Source: Haemaphysalis longicornis (lineage: Eukaryota; Arthropoda; Arachnida; Ixodida; Ixodidae). Taken from it: a DNA stretch of 64,000 bases. Within the stretch, counting starts at the first letter, position 1. Each line of letters opens with the position of its first letter. Positions 36,530-46,999 of the stretch are shown in pieces. The notes under the pieces are model-generated. The model was not told where the DNA came from. It was given only the letters and a program-made list of their open reading frames with translations, and did not search any database. The DNA lies in contig CM023448.1 of the NCBI GenBank assembly GCA_013339765.2, positions 326,707,441 to 326,771,440 on the forward strand, read 5' to 3'. The position numbers were made by a program, and so were the translations under genes.

Positions 36530-39212
36530 CTGGTGAGGTCATCTGAAGGAGAGGTCTTCTCGGGAAAACGTATTAATCGCCGACTATTAAATTCTCAGAT
36601 AATGAATGGCAGCCTACCATTATCACTGAAGAAGAAAGTGTATGACAGCTGCATCTTACCTGTACTCACCTACGGGGCAGAAACTTGGAGGCTCACTAAG
36701 AGGGTTCAACTTAAATTGAGTACGACTCAGCGAGCAATGGAACGGAAGATGATAGGTGTAACATTAAGGGACAAGAAGAGAGCGGAGTGGGTCAGGGAGC
36801 AAACGCGTGTTAAGGACGTATTAGTAGAAATTAAGAATAAGAAATTGACGTGGGCAGGGCATGTAATGCGAAGGCAAGATAACCGTTTGTCATTAAGGGT
36901 AACAGAGCGGATTCATAGAGAGCGCAAGCGTGGCAGGGGGCGGCAGAAGGTTAGATGGGCAGATGAGATCAAGAAGTTTGCGGGGATGCATTGGTCGCAG
37001 TTAGCACAGGACCGGGATATCATCATCATCATCACCAGCCTATCTACGCCCACTGCAGGGCAAAGGCCTCTCCCATTATTCTCCAATTACCTCGGTCCTG
37101 AGCCAACTGTGACCAATTTATCCCCGCAAACTTCTTGATCTCATCTGCCCATCTAACTTTCTGCCGCCCCCTGCAACGCTTGCCTTCTCTAGGGATCCAC
37201 TCTGTTACCCTTAATGACCAGCGGTTATCTTGCCTTCGCATTACATGCCTGCCCACGTCCATTTCTTCTTCTTAATTTCTACTAATATGTCTTTAACACC
37301 AGTTTGCTCCCTGACCCAGACCGCTCTCTTCTTGTCCCTTAATGTTACACCTATCATTTTCCGCTCCATTGCCCCGCTGAGTCGTTTCTCAATTTAAGTT
37401 GAACCCTCTTAGTGAGCCTCCAAGTTTCTGCCCCCGTAGGTGAGTACCGGTAAGATGCAGCTGTCATACACTTTCTTTTTCAGAGCGACAATGGTAGGCT
37501 GCTATTCATTATCTGAGAATGTCTGCCATACGCACCCCACCCCATTCTGATCCTCTAATTATCTCTGGCCTCATGGTTTGGATTTGGGTCACAACTTGGC
37601 CTAAGTAGATATATTCGCTTACCACTTCCCTGCCTCGCCACCTATCTCAAACTGCGTGTGCTGTCCCGAGGTTATTGATCATACTTTAGTTTTCTGCATA
37701 TTAATTTCAGGCCCAGGTTCTACTCTGTTCGCCCAGTGCGGAAAGCATGCTTTGCAATTCGTCACCCGAGTTACTTAGCAAGGCAATGTCATCAGCAAAT
37801 CTGAGTTACTGAGGTATTCTCCATTAACCCTTACTCCCACCTGTTCCCAATCCCACGTTTCTGAATACTTCTTGTAAGCATGCTGTGAATAACATTGGAG
37901 AGAGATTGTGTCTCCTTGTCTAACACCCTTCCTTATAGGTATTTTACTGCTCTCCCTATGGAGGATGATGGTAGCTGTAGACCCATTGTAGATATCCTCT
38001 AGTATTCTTAAATAATGCTCATCTACCCCTGGTTCCGTAATGCCTGAATGACTGCAGGGTTTTCGACCGAGTCAAATGCTTTCTCATTAATCTATGAAGG
38101 CTATATATAGGGGTTCAGTATACTCAGCGCACTTCTCTATCACCTGATTGATCGTGTGAATATGGTCCATTGTTGAATAACCTTTACGGAACCCTGCTTG
38201 TTCTTTAGGTTGACTGAAATCTAAGGTTGCAGAGATTCGGTTAGCGATTACCTTGGTAAATACCTTGTAGACAACTGCCAGTAAGCTGATCGGCCTGTAA
38301 TTTTCAAGTCCTTCATGTCGCCTTTCTTATGGATTAGGATGATGTTCGCGTTCTTCCAGGATTCCGGGTACCATTGCGGTCATTAGGCATTGCGTATACA
38401 GGTTTGCCAGTTTTTCAAGTACAATTTCTCCGCCATCCTTCAAGAGGTCTGCTGTTATCTGATCCTCACCAGGTGCTTTGCCCCCTTTCATTTCTTTCAA
38501 AGCCTTCCTTACTTCTTCGGTCGTTACTGGTGGGATGCCTATTCTCCTCTGAACTACTGTCTCGTTTCGGCATTATCCTGTATGTCCCGGCTACTGTACA
38601 GATCCCTATAGAACTCCTCGGCCACTGTGACTATTTTGTCCCTATTGTGATGACATTGCCTTGCTTATCCTTAAGTGCATACATCTGATTTTTCCCCCAC
38701 GCCAAGACGTCTCTTCACTGCTTTCAGGCTACCTCCGTTCTTTACAAGCGTATTCGATCCTCTCCATATTATACTTCGTATGTCAGCTGTCTTACGCTTA
38801 TTGATTAACTTCGGAAGCTCGGCTAGTTCTATTCTGTCAGCCGCGGTGGAGATTCTCATGGTTTGCCGTTTCCTGATTAGATCTTTCGTCTCCTGTGAGA
38901 GTTTACCAGTATCGTGTCTAACCATAGTGCTCCCGACTTCTACTGCACACTCCGTGATAATGCGTGTAAGGTTGTCGCTGGCTTCCTGTGTCGTAGGCTC
39001 GGCTTCCTCGTTAAGGGCGGAATATCGGTTCTGCAGCGCGATCCTGAATTCTTCTACTTTACGTCTTACTGTTAGCTCATTTATCGGCTTCTTTCGTACT
39101 AGCTTGTTAATTTGTTACTAGCTTGTTAACAGACCGGGATAATTGGAGATTAAAATGGAAGAGGCCTTTGCCCTGCAGTGGGCGTAAATAGGCTGATGAT
39201 AATGATGATGAT
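36530..39212 (+). mobile_element. outer RTE-like retrotransposon, 5'-truncated and interrupted
   Basis: The plus strand encodes the C-terminal end of an RTE-type endonuclease/reverse transcriptase: LKKKVYDSCILPVLTYGAET, then RAMERKMIGVTLRDKKR and LTWAGHVMRRQDNR (36530-37019). At 37020 the frame is cut by a second copy. The outer element resumes at 39132 with its 3' untranslated end (GGCCTTTGCCCTGCAGTGGG) and a GATGATAATGATGATG tail ending near 39212. Only the tail-end domain is present, a typical truncated copy. Confidence 0.85.
37020..39131 (-). mobile_element. inner RTE-like retrotransposon, antisense, inserted in the outer copy
   Basis: On the minus strand the order is LSQETKDLIRKRQTM (38880), LENYRPISLLAVVYKV (about 38300), EQAGFRKGYSTMDHIH, KGVRQGDTISPMLF, FADDIALLSN (FADD at 37788-37799), and finally HVMRRQDNRWSLRVTE and KKFAGINWSQLAQDR (37080-37250). 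It ends with the GATGAT-type tail at 37020. The duplicated target GACCGGGATA flanks it (37010-37019 and 39132-39141). The catalytic FADD is intact, but frameshifts and stops break the protein and the endonuclease is missing. Confidence 0.88.
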
Positions 39213-40899
39213 TGCATGCGCACTGCCGGACAGCCGGCCTCACCCCACGAGGGAAACGATATTATTCTTTGCCCCCGAATTTTGTCCTCTCACCCCTCCG
39301 CCAAAATTACCTTTTCTTCCTAACACTTCACTCAGGTCCCACAATACTAACTCTGTCGTCTACCCGTTGTCCTGTCCGTCACATTACATGCGCCTGTTAG
39401 AACGTGCCAAGCAAAGCAGAGCACTCAGATAGGAGAAATGACACATGTACGCTCCATCCCTCTTCCCATGGTCAGACGCTTTCCCACCTCCATTTCCTTT
39501 TTTTCCCAGCCACAAACAAGATATTTTCCAGCGCGGTTTGCTCTCCTGAACCATGAAGCGCCCTTCCCAGCTTTCAGCGCGAATATCAAACGTTTTTCTT
39601 CCGGCGGGCCTTTGTGCTCACTGAGGTCTTATTTTAATGTTCTTCACTAACCACCAATCCACAAAGGCAAGTAACTGAGCCTCGAGGTATTTTCGCGTCT
39701 TGGGCAAGATTAAGACTGGACTGAATAGCCCCAATCATTCACCGAACAATCATAAGAATAAATCAAAACCATTTTTCAATCGTTTCATACTGAGGAAAAA
39801 ATGAGTTGTTACCCCCGTCTATACTCTCCCCCACCCACATTTCTTTTTTAAAACAACGAAGTTTAAACGATAACGAAAAAAATGCAGGTGTTAAACCCAA
39901 TTTATTATCGGTTAGAAAAGGTCATTATCCTCATGACGGATTCCGAATATCACCAGCAAAAAATAAATCATAATGTACGTTGTAAATTACCTTAGTGGTA
40001 GACTTAACGGCAAAGGATACGAAGACGAAACAATGTTAACCAATGGGTTTGTGAAACAAATTACCAGCATAAGCAATAAAATACTGCGAGAAGTACTATT
40101 ATCTGAACATTTAGACTGTGGGAACCCAAACCACGCATAGTTCTACTGAAGTGGCCGGCATTCGGGAAGTAGGTCAAGATGAAGTACAGTAGCTTATATC
40201 TACCTCTCTAAGAGAAGCGTATACAGTCAATGCATATATCCAGCAATTAGTTGAAAGGCAGAGGCTTCTGGCCTTATAAACACATCAAAAGAAAGCTCAC
40301 AAAAGCCCAAAGGTCCACGGAAAGACTTACAAAGCGCTACTTGGGTTAGTAATAAACCATGGAAGACATTCAGTCTCGAAATTTGAAGTCTAATTTTTGG
40401 GTGTTTTTACGGGCCCAAGCTGCACCTGTGCTACGAGGAGCACCGAAGTCCATAGAGGGCTACGGATGTATTTAGACCACCTGGTAGCCTTTAGTGTGCG
40501 TCGGTTACTTCTTTATTACTTCGCAGGACGTCAGTGCGGCCATCCTGCCCTCTTGTGACGAGGTTTGTGCGACGAGCCTCCTGCACGTTCTTTAAGAGTC
40601 CAGCTGACCTAAAATATTCCGGAGTCCGATTCCCAGTGGCGCGCCTTTATAGCCCAGACCAAGCGCGCAGCAATGGGAGGGGATGCAGGGGAGAGGGTCA
40701 GGACAAATCGAGAAATTTGAATGGTGCCGTTCTTGTTCCGCATACAGGCGGAAGTATTCTAAATGTTTGAAGTGGCCTACACTCCCCCCCGCCTCCGTCC
40801 CTTTTATTCGCCAAAAACTGCGCTTGAAAAACACGCGAAGAAAAAAAAGAGCTTTTTGATACGCCAGTGACAGAAATATAGTAGGTTCAGCCTCAAATG
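39213..40899. other. no gene recognised
   Basis: No domain was recognised. The part from 39700 to 40400 is AT-rich with no long frame. Confidence 0.4.
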
Positions 40900-41400
40900 A
40901 GCCTGTGGTTGCGGGTGACGCTGACGTTGCGTGGGCCGCACCGGCGTCTCCTTGGGTGGGGGTTGCGGTGGTAGCCGCACGCAACTCCGCCACGCGCGCC
41001 CAGAGGCGCGGGAAGGGGGGAATCGGGCGTTCGATGACTCGCGCCGCGGCGCGTGCACAAAAACGCCGCTGCGGGTACATGACGTACCTCCGCGGTCGGG
41101 GGCGACCGCGCCGCCGACCGCATTCCGCCAGGCACAATCATACAAAGGCGTGCCGCCGGACGCAACCGGAACGGACAAGTGTGCCAACGGTGGACCGGCG
41201 CGCAGACGCATCCCCCGCGCGGACACGACGCGATCGAGATGCGCCGCTAACGGTAGCTGCGCGCTCTTCTCTCTTTACGTTGGTCGAGAAGCGAGGCGAA
41301 GGAACCGAAGGGCGGGGAGACGCGAGCCGGTTAAACGCGGAACAAGTTCGCTTCGTTGCAGAGCAACCGCGACGAACACAAGTCCCTAGGGACCACTGAT
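40900..41400. other. CpG-rich island
   Basis: About 500 bp of dense CpG sequence with long open frames on both strands that are composition artefacts (arginine- and alanine-rich). It could mark a promoter, but no adjoining gene was recognised. Confidence 0.4.
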
Positions 41401-41728
41401 CAGTTGGTCAGCAGCAGGTTCTGTTAGCCTTCTTCGGAACTACAAGGTGGTATGCTGGTTTGACGAGCGGTTCGGAGGCCCCATCCCCGCTCGTTCTTTT
41501 TTTTGGCACCAAAATCAGGCGTGCTTGGCATACACTCCAAGGCAATCCCGTGGTTCGGCTTCCACAGGGCACTCGAGCGACCAATTCATGCCGCCAACAA
41601 AAAAATAATAAAAATAAAAATAAATAAATCGGCTAATGACAGCAACGTGCATGTAATCGAAAAAAAAAAAGTGATCTCCGCTGTGGCACTGCGAAATGCA
41701 GAACGTCACGACTGCATTGCAGAAAACT

Positions 41729-41844
41729 CCCGTGTGTCGATATTTGGGCGAACGTTATTAAGGACCCCTAGGTGGTCAAAATTAATACGGAGCCCTCCAC
41801 TACGGCGCGCCTCATAGCCCGGGTGTAGCTTCGGCACGCTAATT
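41729..41844 (+). repeat. Ruka SINE 3' fragment
   Basis: CCGTGTGTCGATATTTGGGC and GGTGGTCAAAATTAATACGG, followed by CCCTCCACTACGGCGCGCC, match the Ruka body with several changes. The tRNA head and the tail are lost. Confidence 0.7.
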
Positions 41845-41912
41845 CCCGAAAATTTGAAACCTGAACGATTGAATTACGTGATGCTGCCTCAGCGCAGACC
41901 GAAATTTTGAGT

Positions 41913-42290
<378 letters not shown>

Positions 42291-43172
42291 TTACGGTGAA
42301 GCTGAACTACAGGATTGCTTTACAGGGTGGGAATAAACGATTTGCTGCGCCCCACCAACATGCATCTTTTCGTACATTCACAGACTGAAGTAGAGTTTTA
42401 GTCGATGTTGTAGGTGCCACTGCATGTGTGCCGCCATGGGGGCAGACTCCTCCGCTTATAGGTACAGCGAAACAAGACAAGCTTAACTTAGAGCCCCCCC
42501 CCCCCCCTCCCCCCCTCTCCTTTAAGAAAAAAACAGAAAGGGAAAGTGAAGGGAGCTCTACCTTTTCCGGCCTTATCTACTAGCCAGCGTAACGGCCCTG
42601 CAAAACGTTCGGCCCCGCAGGGTACACACTTTTCCAATGTACACCGAGCGAAGCTTCCCTTATCATCGAATTCCATTTCCGAATAGATTGTGATGATACT
42701 GCGCTCGAACTCCGAACCCAGATTTTCCTGCAGTCCTAATTGCAACTCGCATTACTGCAGCAAAGAAGAATACAGGGACTTATCCCTGTGTTTCAGTGCC
42801 AGTGGAGACACACCTTCGCTGTTAGTGTAGGTGTGTCAACTTATTTTCTTCGACTTTAATTGTTTTAAGTGACTGAAAAAAAGAGGAAAACGGCGGAGGA
42901 TTGCTGGGTGAGCTTTCCAAGGCGGAGACGGAAGAGTACGGAGGAGGAGGAGGCTCAAGGAGGGGGAGTTCACAGAAGACGAGCCGAGAGCGAGGCTCAT
43001 GCAATGTCCAGTACTCGGCACCATCGTCGTGGTAATTTTACTAAACGTTTTTGGGATCGACGAGTGAAATGTTGACAATGAGGACAAGAGTTATGAATGC
43101 GGCCGATCGGGACGGGCGGTGAGGATTGTGACTAGGAGAGGGGGGGGGGTGAAGTTCACACGGCCAAACACG
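42291..43172. other. no gene recognised
   Basis: It contains a C-run near 42497-42520 and no recognisable domain. The open frames at 42836-43087 are in purine-rich sequence. Confidence 0.4.
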
Positions 43173-43206
43173 GCTTGTGTTTGGCAAAGACATGCCAAAC
43201 ACAAGC
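43173..43206. repeat. perfect 14-bp inverted repeat with 6-base loop
   Basis: GCTTGTGTTTGGCA is followed by AAGACA and then the exact complement. No gene ends nearby, so I do not call it a terminator. Confidence 0.8.
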
Positions 43207-43427
43207 TGGATTACGCCAAATATGGTCGGAAAGACCGTAAAGTGCACAGATTGAAAGGAAGCGCGTTCCCGTGAGGCTTCTTTATGTCTTTGCCCAGTTA
43301 CGCTACTAATCATGTCTTATGAAAGGAAGATAGAAAGGCAGAAGAAGTTAAGTTCTGTGGCGGGTTTTGTGGCAATAACACTGACCTTTGTAGAAAAGCC
43401 CCGTTAACTTCCTGTCGTAGTGTGTGC

Positions 43428-43428
<1 letters not shown>

Positions 43429-43481
<53 letters not shown>

Positions 43482-43533
43482 ATATCTATATATATATATA
43501 GGAGAGAGAGAGAGAGAGAGATGAGTGAGGAGG

Positions 43534-43565
<32 letters not shown>
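43429..43565. repeat. compound TA and GA microsatellite
   Basis: About 70 bp of TA repeats run into about 65 bp of interrupted GA repeats. The GA part may be the tail of a minus-strand retroelement, but no coding end follows it here. Confidence 0.85.
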
Positions 43566-43569
<4 letters not shown>

Positions 43570-43929
43570 TAAGAGCCGACAGTCAAGAACGACAAGTAGG
43601 GCATAGGAGAAGTATTTTGTATTGTTTTCGTTCAGTCACAGGAATTTTGAAATGTATGACAGAAGCAAAGCTGGGATTCCGAAGGTGGCACCCGAACCTA
43701 CAACCTCTCGGATCAGGCCACCTGTACCAGCATCCGTTGCATCGCAGCCACGGCGGCTGTTGGTGATGTTCGTTTTTCTTTCACGGAGAAGAAAAAACGG
43801 CGCGCGACAGATCTCCGCATAATCCGTTAGCCCTCGAGTACAGCGCGCAGTATATGAGCAGCTAAGCCATCCAAACCAACTCAGAGGTGTGAACGAAAAA
43901 CAGCACACAGCGCGAGGCGGTCGATAGAC

Positions 43930-44170
43930 CTTGACCGTGGTGTTTGGAATATCATTCACATATATTACGAATAATAATGGTCCTAGCTTTGATCCTTGCG
44001 GAACATCCCGTTCTATTTCGAATAACTCCGATTAAACACCATTAAATTCAACTAATTGCTCCCTATTACTTAAATATCTCCTTAATAGGTCAGCCGTTAA
44101 AGCTCCTTAATAGGTAAAAAACCTGATATCAAAGTAGGAGGGTCCTGCGGCATTTTATTACACATCTTAA
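43930..44170 (-). mobile_element. Jockey/CR1-like reverse transcriptase fragment
   Basis: The minus strand reads RRYLSNREQLVEFNGV, a stop, then DVPQGSKLGPLLFVIYVNDI. These are the segments before and at reverse-transcriptase motif B. Motif C and the rest of the protein are absent, and at least one stop interrupts the frame. Confidence 0.68.
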
Positions 44171-45163
44171 TAAGGCGCCATTCATCGTTATAAAGCGAAT
44201 TATACCAAGTACCTTGAAACTGGGTTCACTATTATGCACAAATGTTTTGCTAGGAAAACACTCTCAGCGGATGAAATTATGGAGGGCTTAAATGCCTCCA
44301 TAAAGCCCGACGTACCTTTGCGCAGCGGCACACAACGAGCCGCTTTCAAATCGTCTTCCCTACCATACCGAAATGCATTGCTGTGAAGACATTTTTTCGT
44401 GGGAATTCGAAGAAGTGAAGCCAAAGTATAGCGCCATTTATTAATATTCTTTTTGTAAGCAGCGATATGTGACACATGAAGCGTTACAGAATATAGTTGA
44501 ATCCACATCTAGCACTTCGTAATCCATATCCACAAGTCCATATCGTAGTCCATATCCACAAGAAGCTTGATGTTGGCTTGGCGTCGCGTGGTGTTGATTG
44601 CATTGAACAGGACGTAGTGAACGCACGGATAAATTTACTTTATCGTGCTGCTCCCCAAAGTAGGCCTCGAGCTTGAAGCCATCCCTTGGAAGCCGTCTGG
44701 GCCGAGGGATTGGCTTGGCTTGTGTACGGGTCGGCGTCGCTGCATTATCTTCTTGTGGTGATTCTGAATACTCTCCATCGCTTCCGTCGTGGTGCATTTT
44801 ATTTGCTTCCATTTAGTTGCAGACAGCTTAATTCCGGACAGCTTGATTTCGCTCTCGCTTCGGTCGTGGCTCCTGTGATTTTCGCGGGTAGTGGCCTTCA
44901 TTCCCACTGCATTACTGGAGCCTCAGGACGGATTCCTGTGGTCTTGGCTTATTGGATTGGGTTACAGACAGCAGATCTTGCCATAGATCTTGTCTAAATT
45001 TGGATTCTCCCGTCTATACCGGGGGACCAAAGCGGTCTGTTTTGGACTTGGCTATTTTCCTCGGGGTGATTTAGTTCCACCCTGGTCGGCTATTTGAGAG
45101 AGGATGGCCAGGGTAAGAGCCAAGAGTCGTCAGAGTACAAAAAGACGGCAGGCAGCTTGGGAG

Positions 45164-45489
45164 TCAGACAAAATTGTTATGCTGGGACTTTCGGCTTGGA
45201 TCATTGCGAGGGCGATGGCTGCTTCTTAGGCTGTGGTCGTAGAGGTTGTGCGGACAGTTGGCGAGGTGAGGGGGGGCACTGTCGGAGTGGGCAACAGTAG
45301 CGACGTGAGCGGATCGTTGAGGGTAGGGAGAAGCGTCCGTATACAGGGTGGTCGGGTCGGCGCGATATTTTCTGGTGAGGAGGCGTGTACGATGCTCACG
45401 ACGGCCGATATTGTATGTAGGGGGCATATGACGCGGGTTGGGGAGAACGTGGATGTCGAGTCGGATGTCGAGTCCGGAGTTTGTACCAC
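45164..45489 (-). mobile_element. I-like element RNase H fragment
   Basis: On the minus strand a frame reads RADPTTLYTDASPYPQRSAH. The YTDAS motif carries the first catalytic aspartate of RNase H, as found after the reverse transcriptase in I-like elements. The frame ends soon after at 45164 and neighbouring frames overlap, so the copy is broken. Sequence at 44441-44907 on the same strand may be another part of such an element, but I could not place it. Confidence 0.5.
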
Positions 45490-45903
45490 CTGCCGGCCTA
45501 GCGTTTTGAGCAGATGACGACCGGCGTTATAGCTGGTTCTGAAGATGGGCTTCGATAAGCTCCGAGGGGGTGTTGTATAGACCCAGTTTCAGAGAGAAGA
45601 ATATATGTATCCTTTATTTTGGCAGGAAGACTCTAGGCCAAGTGGGGGAAGTGCTCATTTTTTTCCCGTCATTTACTTTTCATTTTGTTTCAGCGTTTCC
45701 ATTACGATTTTCTTTTCAATTATTTTTGGATGTCCGGGATCTGCTGGCATCCTCCTTTTTTTTTTTTAACGTTTCATGTTTGTCTTCCTCCTGCTGTAAC
45801 ACTAATGTCTGATATTCACCCCCCTGGTAGTCACCTTCCATCTGGTGTAGCAAGCCTTGTCCATAGCAGGGCTGATCTCACCAGTTCCCACTAAAGGGCA
45901 TTC

Positions 45904-45922
45904 TCTCTCTCTCTCTCTCTCT
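45904..45922. repeat. CT microsatellite
   Basis: About ten CT units follow the word CACTAAAGGGCATT. By analogy with the minus-strand elements it could be the tail of a plus-strand I-like copy. Confidence 0.6.
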
Positions 45923-46127
45923 GGGAGTAGAAGGTGGGGTGTTTGTGGCCTGTGACATCTCGAAGGCCGACAATTCTAACAGAAGCAGGCGGCCTCCGCG
46001 AGAACGTGGGAGAGGCCGTGTGGGGTGAAGAGAGCAGACTCACGGCTCTAAACTGCTCGCACTAGACCGCTTTCTGTAGCGGTGTGCCACAAGAGTCAGC
46101 GTGGAGTGTTACAATGTATGAGGGTCG

Positions 46128-46271
46128 ATGTATCAGGATGCGGAATTTGGAGTGGGGTTGAAGGTTCTGCTGCGCGTGAATTTCGGACAGTGCCAAATTA
46201 GGTGCTGGAGATTGGCGGGTGTGGGGAAGGTGCAGAAGGGACTCAACTTCAAGGGACCAACTTCAACCAAC
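46128..46271 (-). mobile_element. I-like element C-terminal fragment
   Basis: The minus strand reads CTFPTPANLQHLIWHCPKF, the Cys/His segment that ends I-like polyproteins (compare CSDCDQYPNHEHTLWTCPN at about 55460-55525). The first cysteine of the usual C-x-x-C pair appears changed. The 5' end of the fragment meets the hairpin at 46272. Confidence 0.5.
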
Positions 46272-46327
46272 TTGATTCCATTGAAAAAAGACAGGGTGCC
46301 CACCCTGTCTTTTTTCAATGGAATCAA
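46272..46327. repeat. perfect hairpin, 27-bp arms
   Basis: The arm from 46272 (TTGATTCCATTG, then A6, then GACAGGGTG) is followed after two bases (CC) by its exact complement ending at 46327. No mismatch was seen in 27 pairs. Confidence 0.92.
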
Positions 46328-46613
46328 TGGTGGTTCAATGGAACCAGCACCTCCCCGCCCTACATTCTCGAAGATTCAGGCCTAAAAAGCTAGTTTTAGC
46401 TGCAGCACACATGCTGCTCGCTAGCAAAGTTGATGACGGGCTAGCGTCATCGACTGTGACAATACATAGCAAGCTACGGTGAGCAACAATATCCAATGCG
46501 CAGCTACATCCAAACACATGTCAACACATCAAACGAGCCAGTACGGTACCATCCAAAACATCCAATGATAAATTTTGATGTTTAAGCGCGCAACACTTAA
46601 ACATGAGCGCACA

Positions 46614-46618
<5 letters not shown>

Positions 46619-46657
<39 letters not shown>
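46619..46657. repeat. GA microsatellite
   Basis: About 19 GA units followed by GTCGTCTGGCTAAGTCTGGC. It resembles the CT-tail junctions of the I-like copies, but no coding end was recognised. Confidence 0.8.
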
Positions 46658-46660
<3 letters not shown>

Positions 46661-46734
46661 TCTGGCTAAGTCTGGCCACCTACAAATGCTGCACCTTCGC
46701 AAGCATACACTCTATAAAATCGGGGGAGCAGTTG

Positions 46735-46995
46735 AAGAGTCCAACCATCATTGTACTCTTGCAAGCGTTGGTGGACTCCCCTCGAAAGCTGCGGGGAGTT
46801 GGATGCAATGCTCGCTCCCCACGAGGAGGAGAGCAAAACTGACCGCGTACTCTTCTCGTGCGCGGCGGAGTGCAGCCCCAGTTCTGCTCCCGCTCCAGTG
46901 AAGAGTAAACCTGCGCATCGTCTCCCATCTCCAGTACGAAGAGTAGAATTGCAATTTCATTCTTGTCCAGTGCGGGAGTAAGCATGGAGATGCAC
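46735..46995. repeat. GAGT/ACTC-rich repeat, copy 1
   Basis: The words ACTC(C/T) and (G)GAGT alternate every 15-40 bases over about 260 bp (for example GAAGAGT, GTACTC, GACTCCCC, GGGGAGT, GTACTC, GAAGAGT, CGGGAGT). A similar block is at 50855-51193. Confidence 0.5.
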
Positions 46996-46999
46996 TCCT

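Noticed and set aside
40905..41399. Arginine- and alanine-rich frames on both strands
   Set aside because: Long frames on both strands at once reflect GC-rich composition, not coding.
43173..43206. Transcription terminator hairpin
   Set aside because: No gene ends next to it and hairpin terminators are not expected in animal nuclear DNA.
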